Source: an uncultured Solirubrobacteraceae bacterium
GTDB taxonomy: Bacteria; Actinomycetota; Thermoleophilia; Solirubrobacterales; Solirubrobacteraceae
Assembly: GCA_955652215.1 (NCBI GenBank)
Contig: CATPAX010000255.1
Location: forward strand, 1 to 10,495
DNA: 10,495 nucleotides
Reading direction: 5' to 3'
In this document: one piece after another, positions 1 through 8,952 of the stretch
How the letters are laid out: the number at the start of each line of letters is the position of its first letter
How positions within the stretch are numbered: the first letter of the stretch is position 1
Position numbers and translations under genes: made by a program
The notes under the pieces: model-generated
Database searches by the model: none
What the model saw: only the letters and a program-made list of their open reading frames with translations
Told to the model about the DNA's origin: nothing

Positions 1-1128
1 CAGCTCGAACTTCGTCCGCCTGATCACGACCTCGCGTTGGTGATCGGCGTAGTGGCTGATCAGTTCCCGGAGAGAGAGCGTGCGGGGGACGCCGTCGACT
101 AGGGCTACGGTGTTCACCCCGAAGGTCGTCTGCATCGGCGTGTGCTTGTAGAGCTTGTTCAGTACGACCTTGGGGATCGAGCCGCGCTTGAGCTCGATCA
201 CCAGGCGCATGCCCTTGTCGCTCGAGTAGTCCTCGATGTCGGTGACCTCGGGCAGACGCTTGTCGTGGACCAAGTCGGCGATCTTCTGGATCAGTCCCCC
301 GTCGCCACCCTTCTTGACCTGGTAGGGGAGCTCGGTGACGACGATCGCCTCCTTGCCCTGACCGATCGGCTCGATGTGAGCTCGGGCCTGGAGGCGTACG
401 CGACCGCGGCCTGTGGCGTAGGCGTCACGGATCCCCGAGCTGCCGACGATGATCCCGCCGGTCGGGAAGTCGGGACCCTTGATGTGCTTCATCAGGCCCT
501 CGACGTCGACTGTTGGATCGTCTAGGTAGGCGATGACCGCGTCGATCGTCTCGCGGAGGTTGTGCGGAGGGATGTTGGTCGCCATCCCCACGGCGATCCC
601 GGACGAGCCGTTGACAAGTAGGTTCGGGAACCGCGACGGCAGCGGCAAGGGCTCCTGGTTCTTGCCGTCGTAGTTGGGAAAGAAATCGACGGTGTCGAAG
701 TCGAGGTCGCGCAGCATCTCCCCGGCGATGCGCGCGAGGCGCGCTTCGGTATACCTCATCGCGGCTGGCGGATCATCGTCGACCGAGCCGAAGTTGCCCT
801 GGCCATCGACCAGCGGATAGCGCATCGAGAAGTCCTGGGCGAGCCGCACGAGCGTGTCGTAGATCGCAGAGTCGCCGTGGGGGTGGTACTTGCCCATCAC
901 CTCGCCGACGATTCGCGAGGACTTCGCCCGAGAGCGGTTATAGGTGAGGCCCAACTCACTCATTGCGTAGAGCACACGGCGGTGAACCGGCTTCAGTCCG
1001 TCGCGTACGTCGGGGAGCGCACGGCCGACGATGACGGACATCGCGTAGTCCAGATACGCAGAGCGCATCTCCTCCTCGAGGCCGCGCGGCTCGATGTTGC
1101 CGCCGCTGAGTGCGTCGATCGTCGCCAT
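1..1128 (-). CDS. gyrA: DNA gyrase subunit A, N-terminal part (truncated by window edge)
   Basis: This is the DNA-breaking and rejoining subunit of gyrase, which with GyrB introduces negative supercoils using ATP. The first 376 codons are present and the frame runs open off the left edge. The ATG at 1128-1126 gives an N-terminus ending in the family motif [21 protein letters not shown] (about residues 27-47, seen in part). The winged-helix stretch [13 protein letters not shown] follows, and the catalytic tyrosine is Y126 in AMRYTEARL. The quinolone-determining positions are S87 and D91 (E. coli S83 and D87), the susceptible-type residues; Mycobacterium tuberculosis has Ala at the first. The start lies 4 bases after the gyrB stop with no good ribosome site, so translation is probably coupled to gyrB. 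One oddity is a glycine-rich segment GGDGG at residues 274-278, where relatives usually have about three fewer residues. Confidence 0.97.
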   Translation of the reverse strand, partial: MATIDALSGGNIEPRGLEEEMRSAYLDYAMSVIVGRALPDVRDGLKPVHRRVLYAMSELGLTYNRSRAKSSRIVGEVMGKYHPHGDSAIYDTLVRLAQDFSMRYPLVDGQGNFGSVDDDPPAAMRYTEARLARIAGEMLRDLDFDTVDFFPNYDGKNQEPLPLPSRFPNLLVNGSSGIAVGMATNIPPHNLRETIDAVIAYLDDPTVDVEGLMKHIKGPDFPTGGIIVGSSGIRDAYATGRGRVRLQARAHIEPIGQGKEAIVVTELPYQVKKGGDGGLIQKIADLVHDKRLPEVTDIEDYSSDKGMRLVIELKRGSIPKVVLNKLYKHTPMQTTFGVNTVALVDGVPRTLSLRELISHYADHQREVVIRRTKFEL

Positions 1129-1132
1129 CGTG

Positions 1133-3820
<2,688 letters not shown>

Positions 3821-3823
<3 letters not shown>

Positions 3824-4135
3824 CAACCACTCCCGGGACGGCACCGCAACGCACCGTAATCGTGCAATCGAGGCGCCACTGAGCAGCTCGTTCAGCCGGT
3901 CGACGATCGACGGCGCCATCAGATCGAGCTCCTGAGCCCATACAGATGCAGAGCAAGACACGGTCAAGGTTCCCCCCCGCTCGCCTGTTGGCTGCGCTTC
4001 GGCCGCAATCGTCGCGCCGACCGCTTCCGGCCACACCCGCTGAATGCCCGCCAGCACCGTCTGTGGGGCAAGCTCGTCGCGGACCCCGTCCAGGGCGATC
4101 GACATCGGCCGCAGGCTCCGGCGGTGAGGGCTCAC
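3821..4135 (-). CDS. DUF721 family protein, DciA-like helicase loader/operator candidate
   Basis: This small 104-residue protein belongs to the DUF721 family, which includes DciA, the factor that handles the replicative helicase DnaB in bacteria lacking DnaC or DnaI. Family signs are a central W35-P-E-A-V-G motif, then GGTLTVSCSASVWAQEL (about 54-70), then LNELLSG. This is the usual alternation of a tryptophan-containing helix and short strands. The GTG start at 4135-4133 overlaps the recF stop by four bases (GTGA), so it is translationally coupled to recF. The recF-DUF721-gyrB order is typical of Actinobacteria. No membrane or export signal is seen. A DciA-like role is inferred from the family; the protein is only the core domain with almost no N-terminal extension. 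Confidence 0.85.
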
Positions 4136-5235
4136 ACCACAGCCTCCGCCAGTAGTCCTCCCTGGAGCACCTCGACGCGTACCACCTCGTCGGCGCCCCC
4201 CACCGGCACCTGGTCGAGCTCGGTTGCTGTAATCAGAGACTGACCCCGAGCGCTGCGCAGATGCTCGATCAGAGCCTCGCGCCGGCCATGGTCCAGTTCA
4301 CTCATCACGTCGTCGAGGAGCATCAGCGGGGCTGCGTCGCGCACCGCCGCGATTGCCTGGCGCTCGGCAAGCAGCAGCGCGAGCAGGGCCAGGCGCTGTT
4401 GCCCCTGTGACCCATACGCACGGAGCTCCCTACCCTGCCGTTTGAGCAGCAACTCGTCGCGGTGTGGCCCGTGGGAGCTAAAGCCACGCTCGAGATCGCT
4501 CTCCGCGCGTTCCGCGATCTCTGCCGCCAGCTCCGCGGGGCTACTCGCGCGAGAGCGAGGTCGGTAATGAAGCTCCGGATCCCCATCGAGCCCGAGCTCT
4601 CCGGCGACGGCCTCGAAATGAACGTTGATTGCTCGAACCGCCGCCTCCCGGTCGCCCATCAACGTAAGGCCGTACCGGGCCAGCTCGCTATCCCAGGTCG
4701 CGAGCGCCGCGCGACTCGCCTGGCCTGCGCGGATCCTCGAGATCAACGCGTTGCGCTGTGCGAGCGCTTGAGCGTAAGAGCGGCGGGTCGCTGTCCTCGT
4801 GGGCCACATTGCAGCGACGAACTGATCCAGGTGTGCGCGCCGCACAGTCGGTGCCCCCTTGACCAGCTCCAGCCGGTCGGGAAGGAACACACTCACAAGT
4901 GGACGGGCGGCCACCTCGAGAAGACCCTCGGTCGGCGTCCCGTCGACGTGAATGCGCTTCGGTTGCCCTGGAGCGAGTCCCACGGTCAGCTCGTGCGGCC
5001 CGTCGTCCCCGCTAACCCTGACGGCCACGCGCGCCGCCTGCGCCCCAAACCGCACCACGTCACGCTCGTTGACGGTGCGGCACGACCGGCCTGTACAGCC
5101 GAAGTAGAGCCCCTCGAGCAGATTCGTCTTACCGGCGCCGTTGGGGCCGAACACAACGGTCAACCGCTCACTCAGATCAATGCGTACCTCCTGGTAGTTC
5201 CGGAAGTCGCGCAGGCACACGCCGACGACGAGCAT
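4132..5235 (-). CDS. recF: RecF, DNA replication and gap-repair ATPase
   Basis: RecF is an SMC/ABC-like ATPase that binds at gaps and, with RecO and RecR, helps load RecA. The 367 residues match the usual length of 360-370. Walker A is GPNGAGKT at 30-37, preceded by the RecF N-terminus LRDFRNYQEV. The ABC signature region is YGSQGQQRLALLALLLAE (274-291). Walker B is PLMLLDDVMSELD (303-315) with D308 and D309. The ATG at 5235 agrees with the family N-terminus. It lies 56 bases after dnaN and overlaps DUF721 by four bases. No good ribosome binding site precedes the ATG; instead a GC hairpin sits just upstream. Expression probably depends on read-through from dnaA-dnaN. Confidence 0.97.
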   Translation of the reverse strand: MLVVGVCLRDFRNYQEVRIDLSERLTVVFGPNGAGKTNLLEGLYFGCTGRSCRTVNERDVVRFGAQAARVAVRVSGDDGPHELTVGLAPGQPKRIHVDGTPTEGLLEVAARPLVSVFLPDRLELVKGAPTVRRAHLDQFVAAMWPTRTATRRSYAQALAQRNALISRIRAGQASRAALATWDSELARYGLTLMGDREAAVRAINVHFEAVAGELGLDGDPELHYRPRSRASSPAELAAEIAERAESDLERGFSSHGPHRDELLLKRQGRELRAYGSQGQQRLALLALLLAERQAIAAVRDAAPLMLLDDVMSELDHGRREALIEHLRSARGQSLITATELDQVPVGGADEVVRVEVLQGGLLAEAVV

Positions 5236-5242
5236 CAGTCCC

Positions 5243-5259
5243 GGGCGCTGCGGGCGCCC
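5243..5259 (-). other. GC hairpin directly upstream of the recF start
   Basis: The dnaN-recF spacer contains a perfect 6-base-pair stem (GGGCGC / GCGCCC) with a 5-base loop, ending 7 bases before the recF ATG. It occupies the place where a ribosome binding site would be. It could weaken recF translation or slow transcription; no U-run follows, so a terminator is less likely. Confidence 0.4.
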
Positions 5260-5291
5260 TCTGTCGTTCTAGAAAAGGCCTCGCCGGGCAC

Positions 5292-6401
5292 CTACACGTT
5301 CAGGCGGATCGGCATGATCAGATACTGGAAGCGACTCTCGTCGGCCGCCTCGATCAGTCCGGGGCGGAGTGGGCTGATCAGCTTCAGCAGCACATCCCCC
5401 TCATCAATCGCCTCGAGGCCGGCTCGGAGAAACTCAGGGTTGAAGCCGATCTCGAGCGGATCGCCGGCGAATGCCACCGGGAGCGACTCGCGTGCCTCCC
5501 CGACGTCGGGGGTCTGGGCTGAAACCGTCAGCTCGCCCTGCACGAACGACAGTCTCAATGGAGCGTTCTTCAGTGCTAGAAGGCTGATCCGTCGCACGAC
5601 GTCCGTGAGCTCGTCCGAGGAGATGCGAAGCTCGTGCTCGAAGCTCTCCGGGAGAAGTTGGCGGTAGTTCGGGAATTGGCCATCGATCAACCGTGAGGAG
5701 AGGGTCACTCCGCCGAGGACGAACAGGATCTGGTTCTGGCGCACGCTGATCTGCAGCTCCTCGTCCTCGACGTGGGCGGCGACTCGGGCGAGCTCCTGGA
5801 GCGCGCGGGCCGGGACGTTGACCTCGAAGGAGGACTTCAGCGGCGCCTCGAGGGCCGTCTCCTTGACGCTGAGCCGATACGAGTCGGTGGCCACCATCCG
5901 CAATTCGCGCTCAGACGCAGACACGAGAATCCCCGTGAGCACCGGACGTGTCTCATCGCGCGATGCCGAGCCCGCCACTTTCAGCGCCGTCGAGACGAAG
6001 GCATCGGCCGCCAACGTCAGCGCCGACTCGGGATCCGGGTCAGGAAATGGTGGGAAGTCCTCACCCCGCAGCGTGCGGATGTGGAAGGTCGCGTTGCCGG
6101 AGACCACCTCGGCGTCCTGCTCTGCCGCGCGAAGCTCGATCGAGACTGCCGGTGCTGGGAGCGAACGTACTACATCAAGTAGTAGGCGAGCGGGGAGCAC
6201 CAGCATTCCCTCACGCTGCACCTCGGCCTCGAGCGGGACACGTAGGCCGACGTCCATGTCGGTAGCTCGCAGCTCACACGAACCAGCGACGGCGTCGAAG
6301 CGGACGCCCGACAGCGCTTGGATCGCACTCCTGGTCGATGCAACTCTGCTAACGGTCTGGAGCTGCCCGAGCAGAGCATCCCGCTGGAGGGATATCTTCA
6401 C
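5292..6401 (-). CDS. dnaN: DNA polymerase III sliding clamp (beta subunit)
   Basis: The beta clamp forms a ring dimer on DNA that tethers the replicative polymerase and serves mismatch-repair, ligase and initiator-inactivation partners. At 369 residues it is the normal three-domain length (E. coli 366). Recognisable stretches are MKISLQRDALLGQLQTVSRV at the N-terminus, GEDFPPFPDPD near 113-123, ETRPVLTGI and ATDSYRLSVKE of domain 2, IDGQFPNYRQLLP, and the C-terminal YLIMPIRLNV, which helps form the pocket for clamp-binding peptides. It starts with GTG at 6401-6399, with AGAGG eight bases upstream. It follows dnaA by 115 bases and precedes recF by 56, with no gnd gene in between as found in Mycobacterium or Streptomyces. 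Nothing is broken or missing. Confidence 0.97.
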   Translation of the reverse strand: MKISLQRDALLGQLQTVSRVASTRSAIQALSGVRFDAVAGSCELRATDMDVGLRVPLEAEVQREGMLVLPARLLLDVVRSLPAPAVSIELRAAEQDAEVVSGNATFHIRTLRGEDFPPFPDPDPESALTLAADAFVSTALKVAGSASRDETRPVLTGILVSASERELRMVATDSYRLSVKETALEAPLKSSFEVNVPARALQELARVAAHVEDEELQISVRQNQILFVLGGVTLSSRLIDGQFPNYRQLLPESFEHELRISSDELTDVVRRISLLALKNAPLRLSFVQGELTVSAQTPDVGEARESLPVAFAGDPLEIGFNPEFLRAGLEAIDEGDVLLKLISPLRPGLIEAADESRFQYLIMPIRLNV

Positions 6402-6433
6402 GATGGATACCTCTTAGGAGGATTAGAAGTCAT

Positions 6434-6462
6434 AGGGGGTGTTGAAGGTGTGGAGAATCGCA
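6434..6462 (-). promoter_or_regulatory. Possible dnaN promoter with an overlapping DnaA-box-like 9-mer
   Basis: On the minus strand TTCTCCACA (6457-6449) differs at one base from the DnaA box TTATCCACA or TTGTCCACA. Its first six bases, TTCTCC, could act as a poor -35, with TATGAC (four of six matches to TATAAT) 17 bases further on as -10. The overlap would let DnaA control dnaN, but both promoter hexamers are weak and one box in 115 bases can be chance. No DUE-like AT-rich stretch is present, so this spacer is unlikely to be a whole oriC. Confidence 0.25.
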
Positions 6463-6516
6463 TGGTTGCCTGCACCGAGCGGGAAAGTTGTTCTCCGGAC
6501 GGGGGAGGCAAGTCTG

Positions 6517-7866
6517 TCAATAGCGCCGGTCGCTTTGGCCCGCGCGAATCTGATCAGAGATCGCGGTTACGTCGGCGGCCGCCTGCCGATCGGCTCGCAA
6601 ACGCTCCGCGACCTTCTTGCAGGCATGTATGACCGTAGCGTGATTGCGACCGCCGAACGCTCCACCGATCGCGGTCAGCGGGGCGTCTGTGAACTCACGG
6701 GTGAGGTAAATCGCGACCTGTCGAGGCCACGCGATCCGGGCTGCGCGGCTAGGGGAGATGAGCTCGGGCACCGACAAGCCATAATGGGCCCCGACCGTCT
6801 CCTGCACGTCCACCGCCGACAGCGATGTCGCCGCTGACGGCGGGTACATGCCATCGAGCACTGTTGTAGCGAGCGCGACGTCGATCGGCTTGCGGGTGAG
6901 TGAGTGGTAGGCGACAACGCGGATCAACGCTCCCTCCAGTACCCGCACGTTGTTGGTGACGCGCTCGGCGATCACTTCAAGCACCCCCGGATCGGCGAGG
7001 GGGACGCGGTCGATCGCGGCGCGCTTTCTCAGGATCGCCACCCTGGTTGCTAAATCTGGCGGGCGGATGTCGGCCACTAGTCCAGACTGGAAGCGCTCCC
7101 GGAGCCGTTCCTCGACGTCCACCAGTTGACTGGGAAGGCGGTCGCAGGTCAGAACCAGCTGTCGCCCGGTCTCATACAGCGAGTTGAATGTATGGAAGAA
7201 CTCTTCCTCGGTCTTCGCCTTACTGGCCAGGAACTGGACGTCGTCGATCAGAAGTACGTCGGCGTCGCGGTAGGCACGCTTGAACTGCTCGATGGAGCGT
7301 GAGCTGAGAGCGGTGATGAAGTGGTTTGTGAACGCTTCGACGGTCGTGTAGCGAACCACCGCGCCGCCACCGAAAGCGAGCACGTAGTTGCCGATGGCGT
7401 GCAACAGGTGCGTCTTTCCCAAGCCTGGTGGGGCGTGCAGGAAGAGAGGGTTGTACGCCTGTCCCGGGAGCTCGGCGGCCGCCAATGAAGCGCCATGGGC
7501 GAGCCGGTTGCCCTCGCCGATGATGAACTGGTCAAAGCTGTAGCGCGGATTCAGGGTCGCGACGGCGGGCGCTGCCGGTCTGGGCGCGGCCGCGAGGTGC
7601 CCGCCGCTGCTCTCCGCCGTGAACTCCACGTGAACCCCATCGCCAAGTACGGAGCGCGCACCGCTCTCGAGGATGCGGGCGAAGCGCTTCGAGACCCACG
7701 CTCCGATCGAAGGCGGCGCTTTCAGTGTAAGTATGTTTGCGTTCAGCGATTGCACCTCGATCGGAGCGAGCCAGATGTCGTAGGTCGAGGCGCCCACGGT
7801 ACGGCGAAGGTGCTCCTGGATCTCATGCCAGGCGGGAGCAACCTCGAGGTGCGCCGGCAGCTGCAA
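6517..7866 (-). CDS. dnaA: Chromosomal replication initiator DnaA, with unusual DNA-reading loop
   Basis: DnaA is the AAA+ protein that binds DnaA boxes at oriC, opens the DNA and recruits the helicase. The 449-residue product starts at TTG (7866-7864) behind AAGGAG, giving the normal domain I beginning (W13, then GASTYDIWLAPIE). Domain II is short (about 85-105, rich in Ala and Pro). Domain III has Walker A PPGLGKTHL (K151, T152), Walker B VLLIDDVQFL (D208, D209) and the sensor region NNVRVLEGALIRV. Domain IV carries the helix-turn-helix and the signature AFGGRNHATVIHACKK. The signature usually reads DHTT; here it is N408-H-A410-T. The base-reading Arg (E. coli R399) is kept as R374. A longer upstream frame lacks DnaA similarity and overlaps the promoter. 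dnaA is divergent from rpmH and heads the dnaN-recF row. Confidence 0.97.
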   Translation of the reverse strand: MQLPAHLEVAPAWHEIQEHLRRTVGASTYDIWLAPIEVQSLNANILTLKAPPSIGAWVSKRFARILESGARSVLGDGVHVEFTAESSGGHLAAAPRPAAPAVATLNPRYSFDQFIIGEGNRLAHGASLAAAELPGQAYNPLFLHAPPGLGKTHLLHAIGNYVLAFGGGAVVRYTTVEAFTNHFITALSSRSIEQFKRAYRDADVLLIDDVQFLASKAKTEEEFFHTFNSLYETGRQLVLTCDRLPSQLVDVEERLRERFQSGLVADIRPPDLATRVAILRKRAAIDRVPLADPGVLEVIAERVTNNVRVLEGALIRVVAYHSLTRKPIDVALATTVLDGMYPPSAATSLSAVDVQETVGAHYGLSVPELISPSRAARIAWPRQVAIYLTREFTDAPLTAIGGAFGGRNHATVIHACKKVAERLRADRQAAADVTAISDQIRAGQSDRRY

Positions 7867-7870
7867 TCGA

Positions 7871-7876
7871 CTCCTT
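7871..7876 (-). promoter_or_regulatory. Ribosome binding site deciding the dnaA TTG start
   Basis: The minus strand reads AAGGAG, four bases, then TTG at 7866-7864. Another in-frame TTG at 7890-7888 has no such site. The arrangement closely matches that of gyrB (strong SD, four-base gap, TTG). Confidence 0.75.
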
Positions 7877-7930
7877 ATGGGAGGGTTCAACGAGATTTGC
7901 GAGGCCCGGGTGCCGAGCGGCCGGAGGCCG

Positions 7931-7939
7931 AATATACCA
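7931..7939 (-). promoter_or_regulatory. dnaA promoter, extended -10
   Basis: The minus strand reads TGGTATATT: an extended -10 (TGn) with TATATT, five of six matches to TATAAT. No clear -35 lies 16-18 bases upstream. Transcription would start near 7924, leaving a leader of nearly 60 bases before the TTG. Position and quality make it the best dnaA promoter candidate. Confidence 0.5.
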
Positions 7940-7960
7940 ACGCTCACACGGCTATCTGAG

Positions 7961-8032
7961 GTCCGAAAGAGGGCTTGGCGCAAAGCGCGAGAAAAAGGGC
8001 ATGAACCCCAGTCCGAAGGACCATCTTGGCGC
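7961..8032. repeat. Imperfect direct repeat in the dnaA/rpmH spacer
   Basis: Two copies of the pattern GTCCGAA(A/G)GA, three or four bases, CTTGGCGC occur at 7961-7981 and 8011-8032, starting 50 bases apart. Sixteen or seventeen positions agree over about 21. The second copy contains a small palindrome, GTCC-GAA-GGAC. Placement between divergent replication and ribosome genes suggests protein binding sites, but the function is unknown. Confidence 0.5.
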
Positions 8033-8129
8033 GAGGTGAAGGTCGAAGTGAGCTCGATCGGCCAGCGCCGAGCGGGGATGGACAGGGCTCGAAACCGCGA
8101 ACAGAGGCCCGGTAGCCCCGGCGGTTCGG

Positions 8130-8139
8130 TGCGTATACT
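8130..8139 (+). promoter_or_regulatory. rpmH operon promoter -10 candidate
   Basis: TATACT at 8134-8139 matches five of six bases of TATAAT and has a TG four bases upstream of it. No recognisable -35 is present at normal distance. Transcription would start near 8146, about 20 bases before the rpmH ATG, leaving just room for the AGGAGG ribosome site at 8152-8157. It likely drives rpmH-rnpA-yidD-yidC-jag. Confidence 0.5.
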
Positions 8140-8166
8140 GGGCGACGGCCGAGGAGGCCAGACAGC

Positions 8167-8301
8167 ATGAAGCGCACCTACCAGCCGAAGAAACGCAAGC
8201 GGGCCCGTACTCACGGATTTCGCGCGCGTATGCGAACCCGTGCGGGGCGGCTCACGCTCAAGCGCCGGCGCGACAAGGGTCGCAAGCGCCTGACGGTCTG
8301 A
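8167..8301 (+). CDS. rpmH: 50S ribosomal protein L34
   Basis: L34 is a tiny, highly basic protein of the large ribosomal subunit that binds 23S rRNA. The 44-residue product begins [19 protein letters not shown], continues with the conserved RMRTRAGR, and ends in the usual [13 protein letters not shown] strong AGGAGG (8152-8157) lies nine bases before the ATG. The stop TGA shares one base with the rnpA ATG (TGATG), so rnpA is probably translated by coupling. It is the first gene of the rightward operon and sits divergent to dnaA, the near-universal bacterial arrangement. Confidence 0.97.
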   Translation: MKRTYQPKKRKRARTHGFRARMRTRAGRLTLKRRRDKGRKRLTV

Positions 8302-8702
8302 TGCGCAATCTGCACAGGGCCCGGCCGCGGCCGGGCCGCGGGAGGCTATCTCGCAGTGCCGACTTCGACCGGGTGTTTCGCAGTGGCCGCTCTCACGCCG
8401 GAAGGGAGCTCGTGCTCTACCTGTTTCCGAGAAGCGACGACGCCGGCCCCCCGCGCCTCGGTCTTTCCGTGTCGCGAAAGCTCGGCGGCGCGGTCGACAG
8501 AAACAGGGTCAAGCGGTTGCTGAGGGAAGCATTTGCGCTCGAGAGCGGACGGCTGGCTCCGGCAACCGACGCGGTGATCGTGGCTCGGACAGATGCCCGT
8601 TCACTGGCCGAGCGTGAGGGGCTTGAGGGGATCCGCCGCGCCTTGTCCGACTTGATCGAGCGCGCCGGTTGTCCGTCCGCAAGTGAGGGCGGCGGTACAT
8701 GA
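8301..8702 (+). CDS. rnpA: Ribonuclease P protein component
   Basis: RnpA is the protein partner of the catalytic RNase P RNA, which removes 5' leaders from tRNA precursors; it helps bind the leader. The 133 residues fit the family. Key features are the N-terminal basic lead-in [16 protein letters not shown] (15-30), the strand [15 protein letters not shown] (51-65) and the RNR signature [12 protein letters not shown] (67-78), which contacts the RNA. The ATG at 8301 overlaps the rpmH stop by one base and has no ribosome site of its own. The stop overlaps the yidD start (ATGA). The C-terminal tail after about residue 122 is low in conservation. Confidence 0.95.
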   Translation: MRNLHRARPRPGRGRLSRSADFDRVFRSGRSHAGRELVLYLFPRSDDAGPPRLGLSVSRKLGGAVDRNRVKRLLREAFALESGRLAPATDAVIVARTDARSLAEREGLEGIRRALSDLIERAGCPSASEGGGT

Positions 8703-8950
8703 ACGTGCGCTCGGCCGGAGTGGCGCCGATCAGGGCGTATCAGCGCCTGGTGGCGCCCGCGCTCGGCCAGCGCTGTAAGTACTACCCGTCGTGCTCGGAG
8801 TACGCGGCGCAGGCGATCGGGCGGTTCGGCATACTCAAAGGGCTGGTTCTCGCCGCCTGGCGGCTACTCCGGTGCAATCCCTGGAGCCACGGCGGCTTTG
8901 ACCCCGTAGACGCCCAGCAGCTATTCCGATCTCAGGGCCCGAGCGCCTGA
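8699..8950 (+). CDS. yidD: Membrane protein insertion efficiency factor YidD
   Basis: YidD is a small membrane-associated protein linked to YidC-dependent insertion; its exact mechanism is not settled. The 83-residue product carries the family motif [11 protein letters not shown] (C26, C32), an amphipathic helix [17 protein letters not shown] (43-59) and [11 protein letters not shown] (60-70). Three cysteines (26, 32, 59) are at conserved family positions. The ATG overlaps the rnpA stop by four bases, and two bases separate its stop from yidC, so all three are tightly coupled. Confidence 0.95.
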   Translation: MNVRSAGVAPIRAYQRLVAPALGQRCKYYPSCSEYAAQAIGRFGILKGLVLAAWRLLRCNPWSHGGFDPVDAQQLFRSQGPSA

Positions 8951-8952
8951 TC

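Larger units (their letters stand above)
7867..8166. other. dnaA/rpmH divergent spacer, positional oriC candidate
   Basis: This 300-base non-coding stretch lies between the divergent dnaA and rpmH genes. All genes on both sides point away from it, matching two replication forks leaving this area. It contains the two outward promoter candidates and an imperfect direct repeat (7961-8032). I see no TTATCCACA or TTGTCCACA box with at most one mismatch and no long AT-rich unwinding element. A complete canonical origin is therefore not visible. Origin function would require a different box sequence or a location outside the window. Confidence 0.35.

Noticed and set aside
4462..5667. 401-residue open frame on the plus strand across recF and dnaN
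   Set aside because: It lies antisense to two clear conserved genes, crosses their boundary and shows no recognisable domain; long shadow frames are common in high-GC DNA.
8001..8039. 12-codon frame (MNPSPKDHLGAR) in the dnaA/rpmH spacer
   Set aside because: No ribosome site and no sign of a leader peptide; it overlaps the direct repeat.
7867..8214. N-terminal extension of dnaA to 8214
   Set aside because: The extra residues are Pro/Arg/Ser-rich without DnaA similarity, overlap rpmH and both promoters, and lie upstream of a better TTG with AAGGAG.
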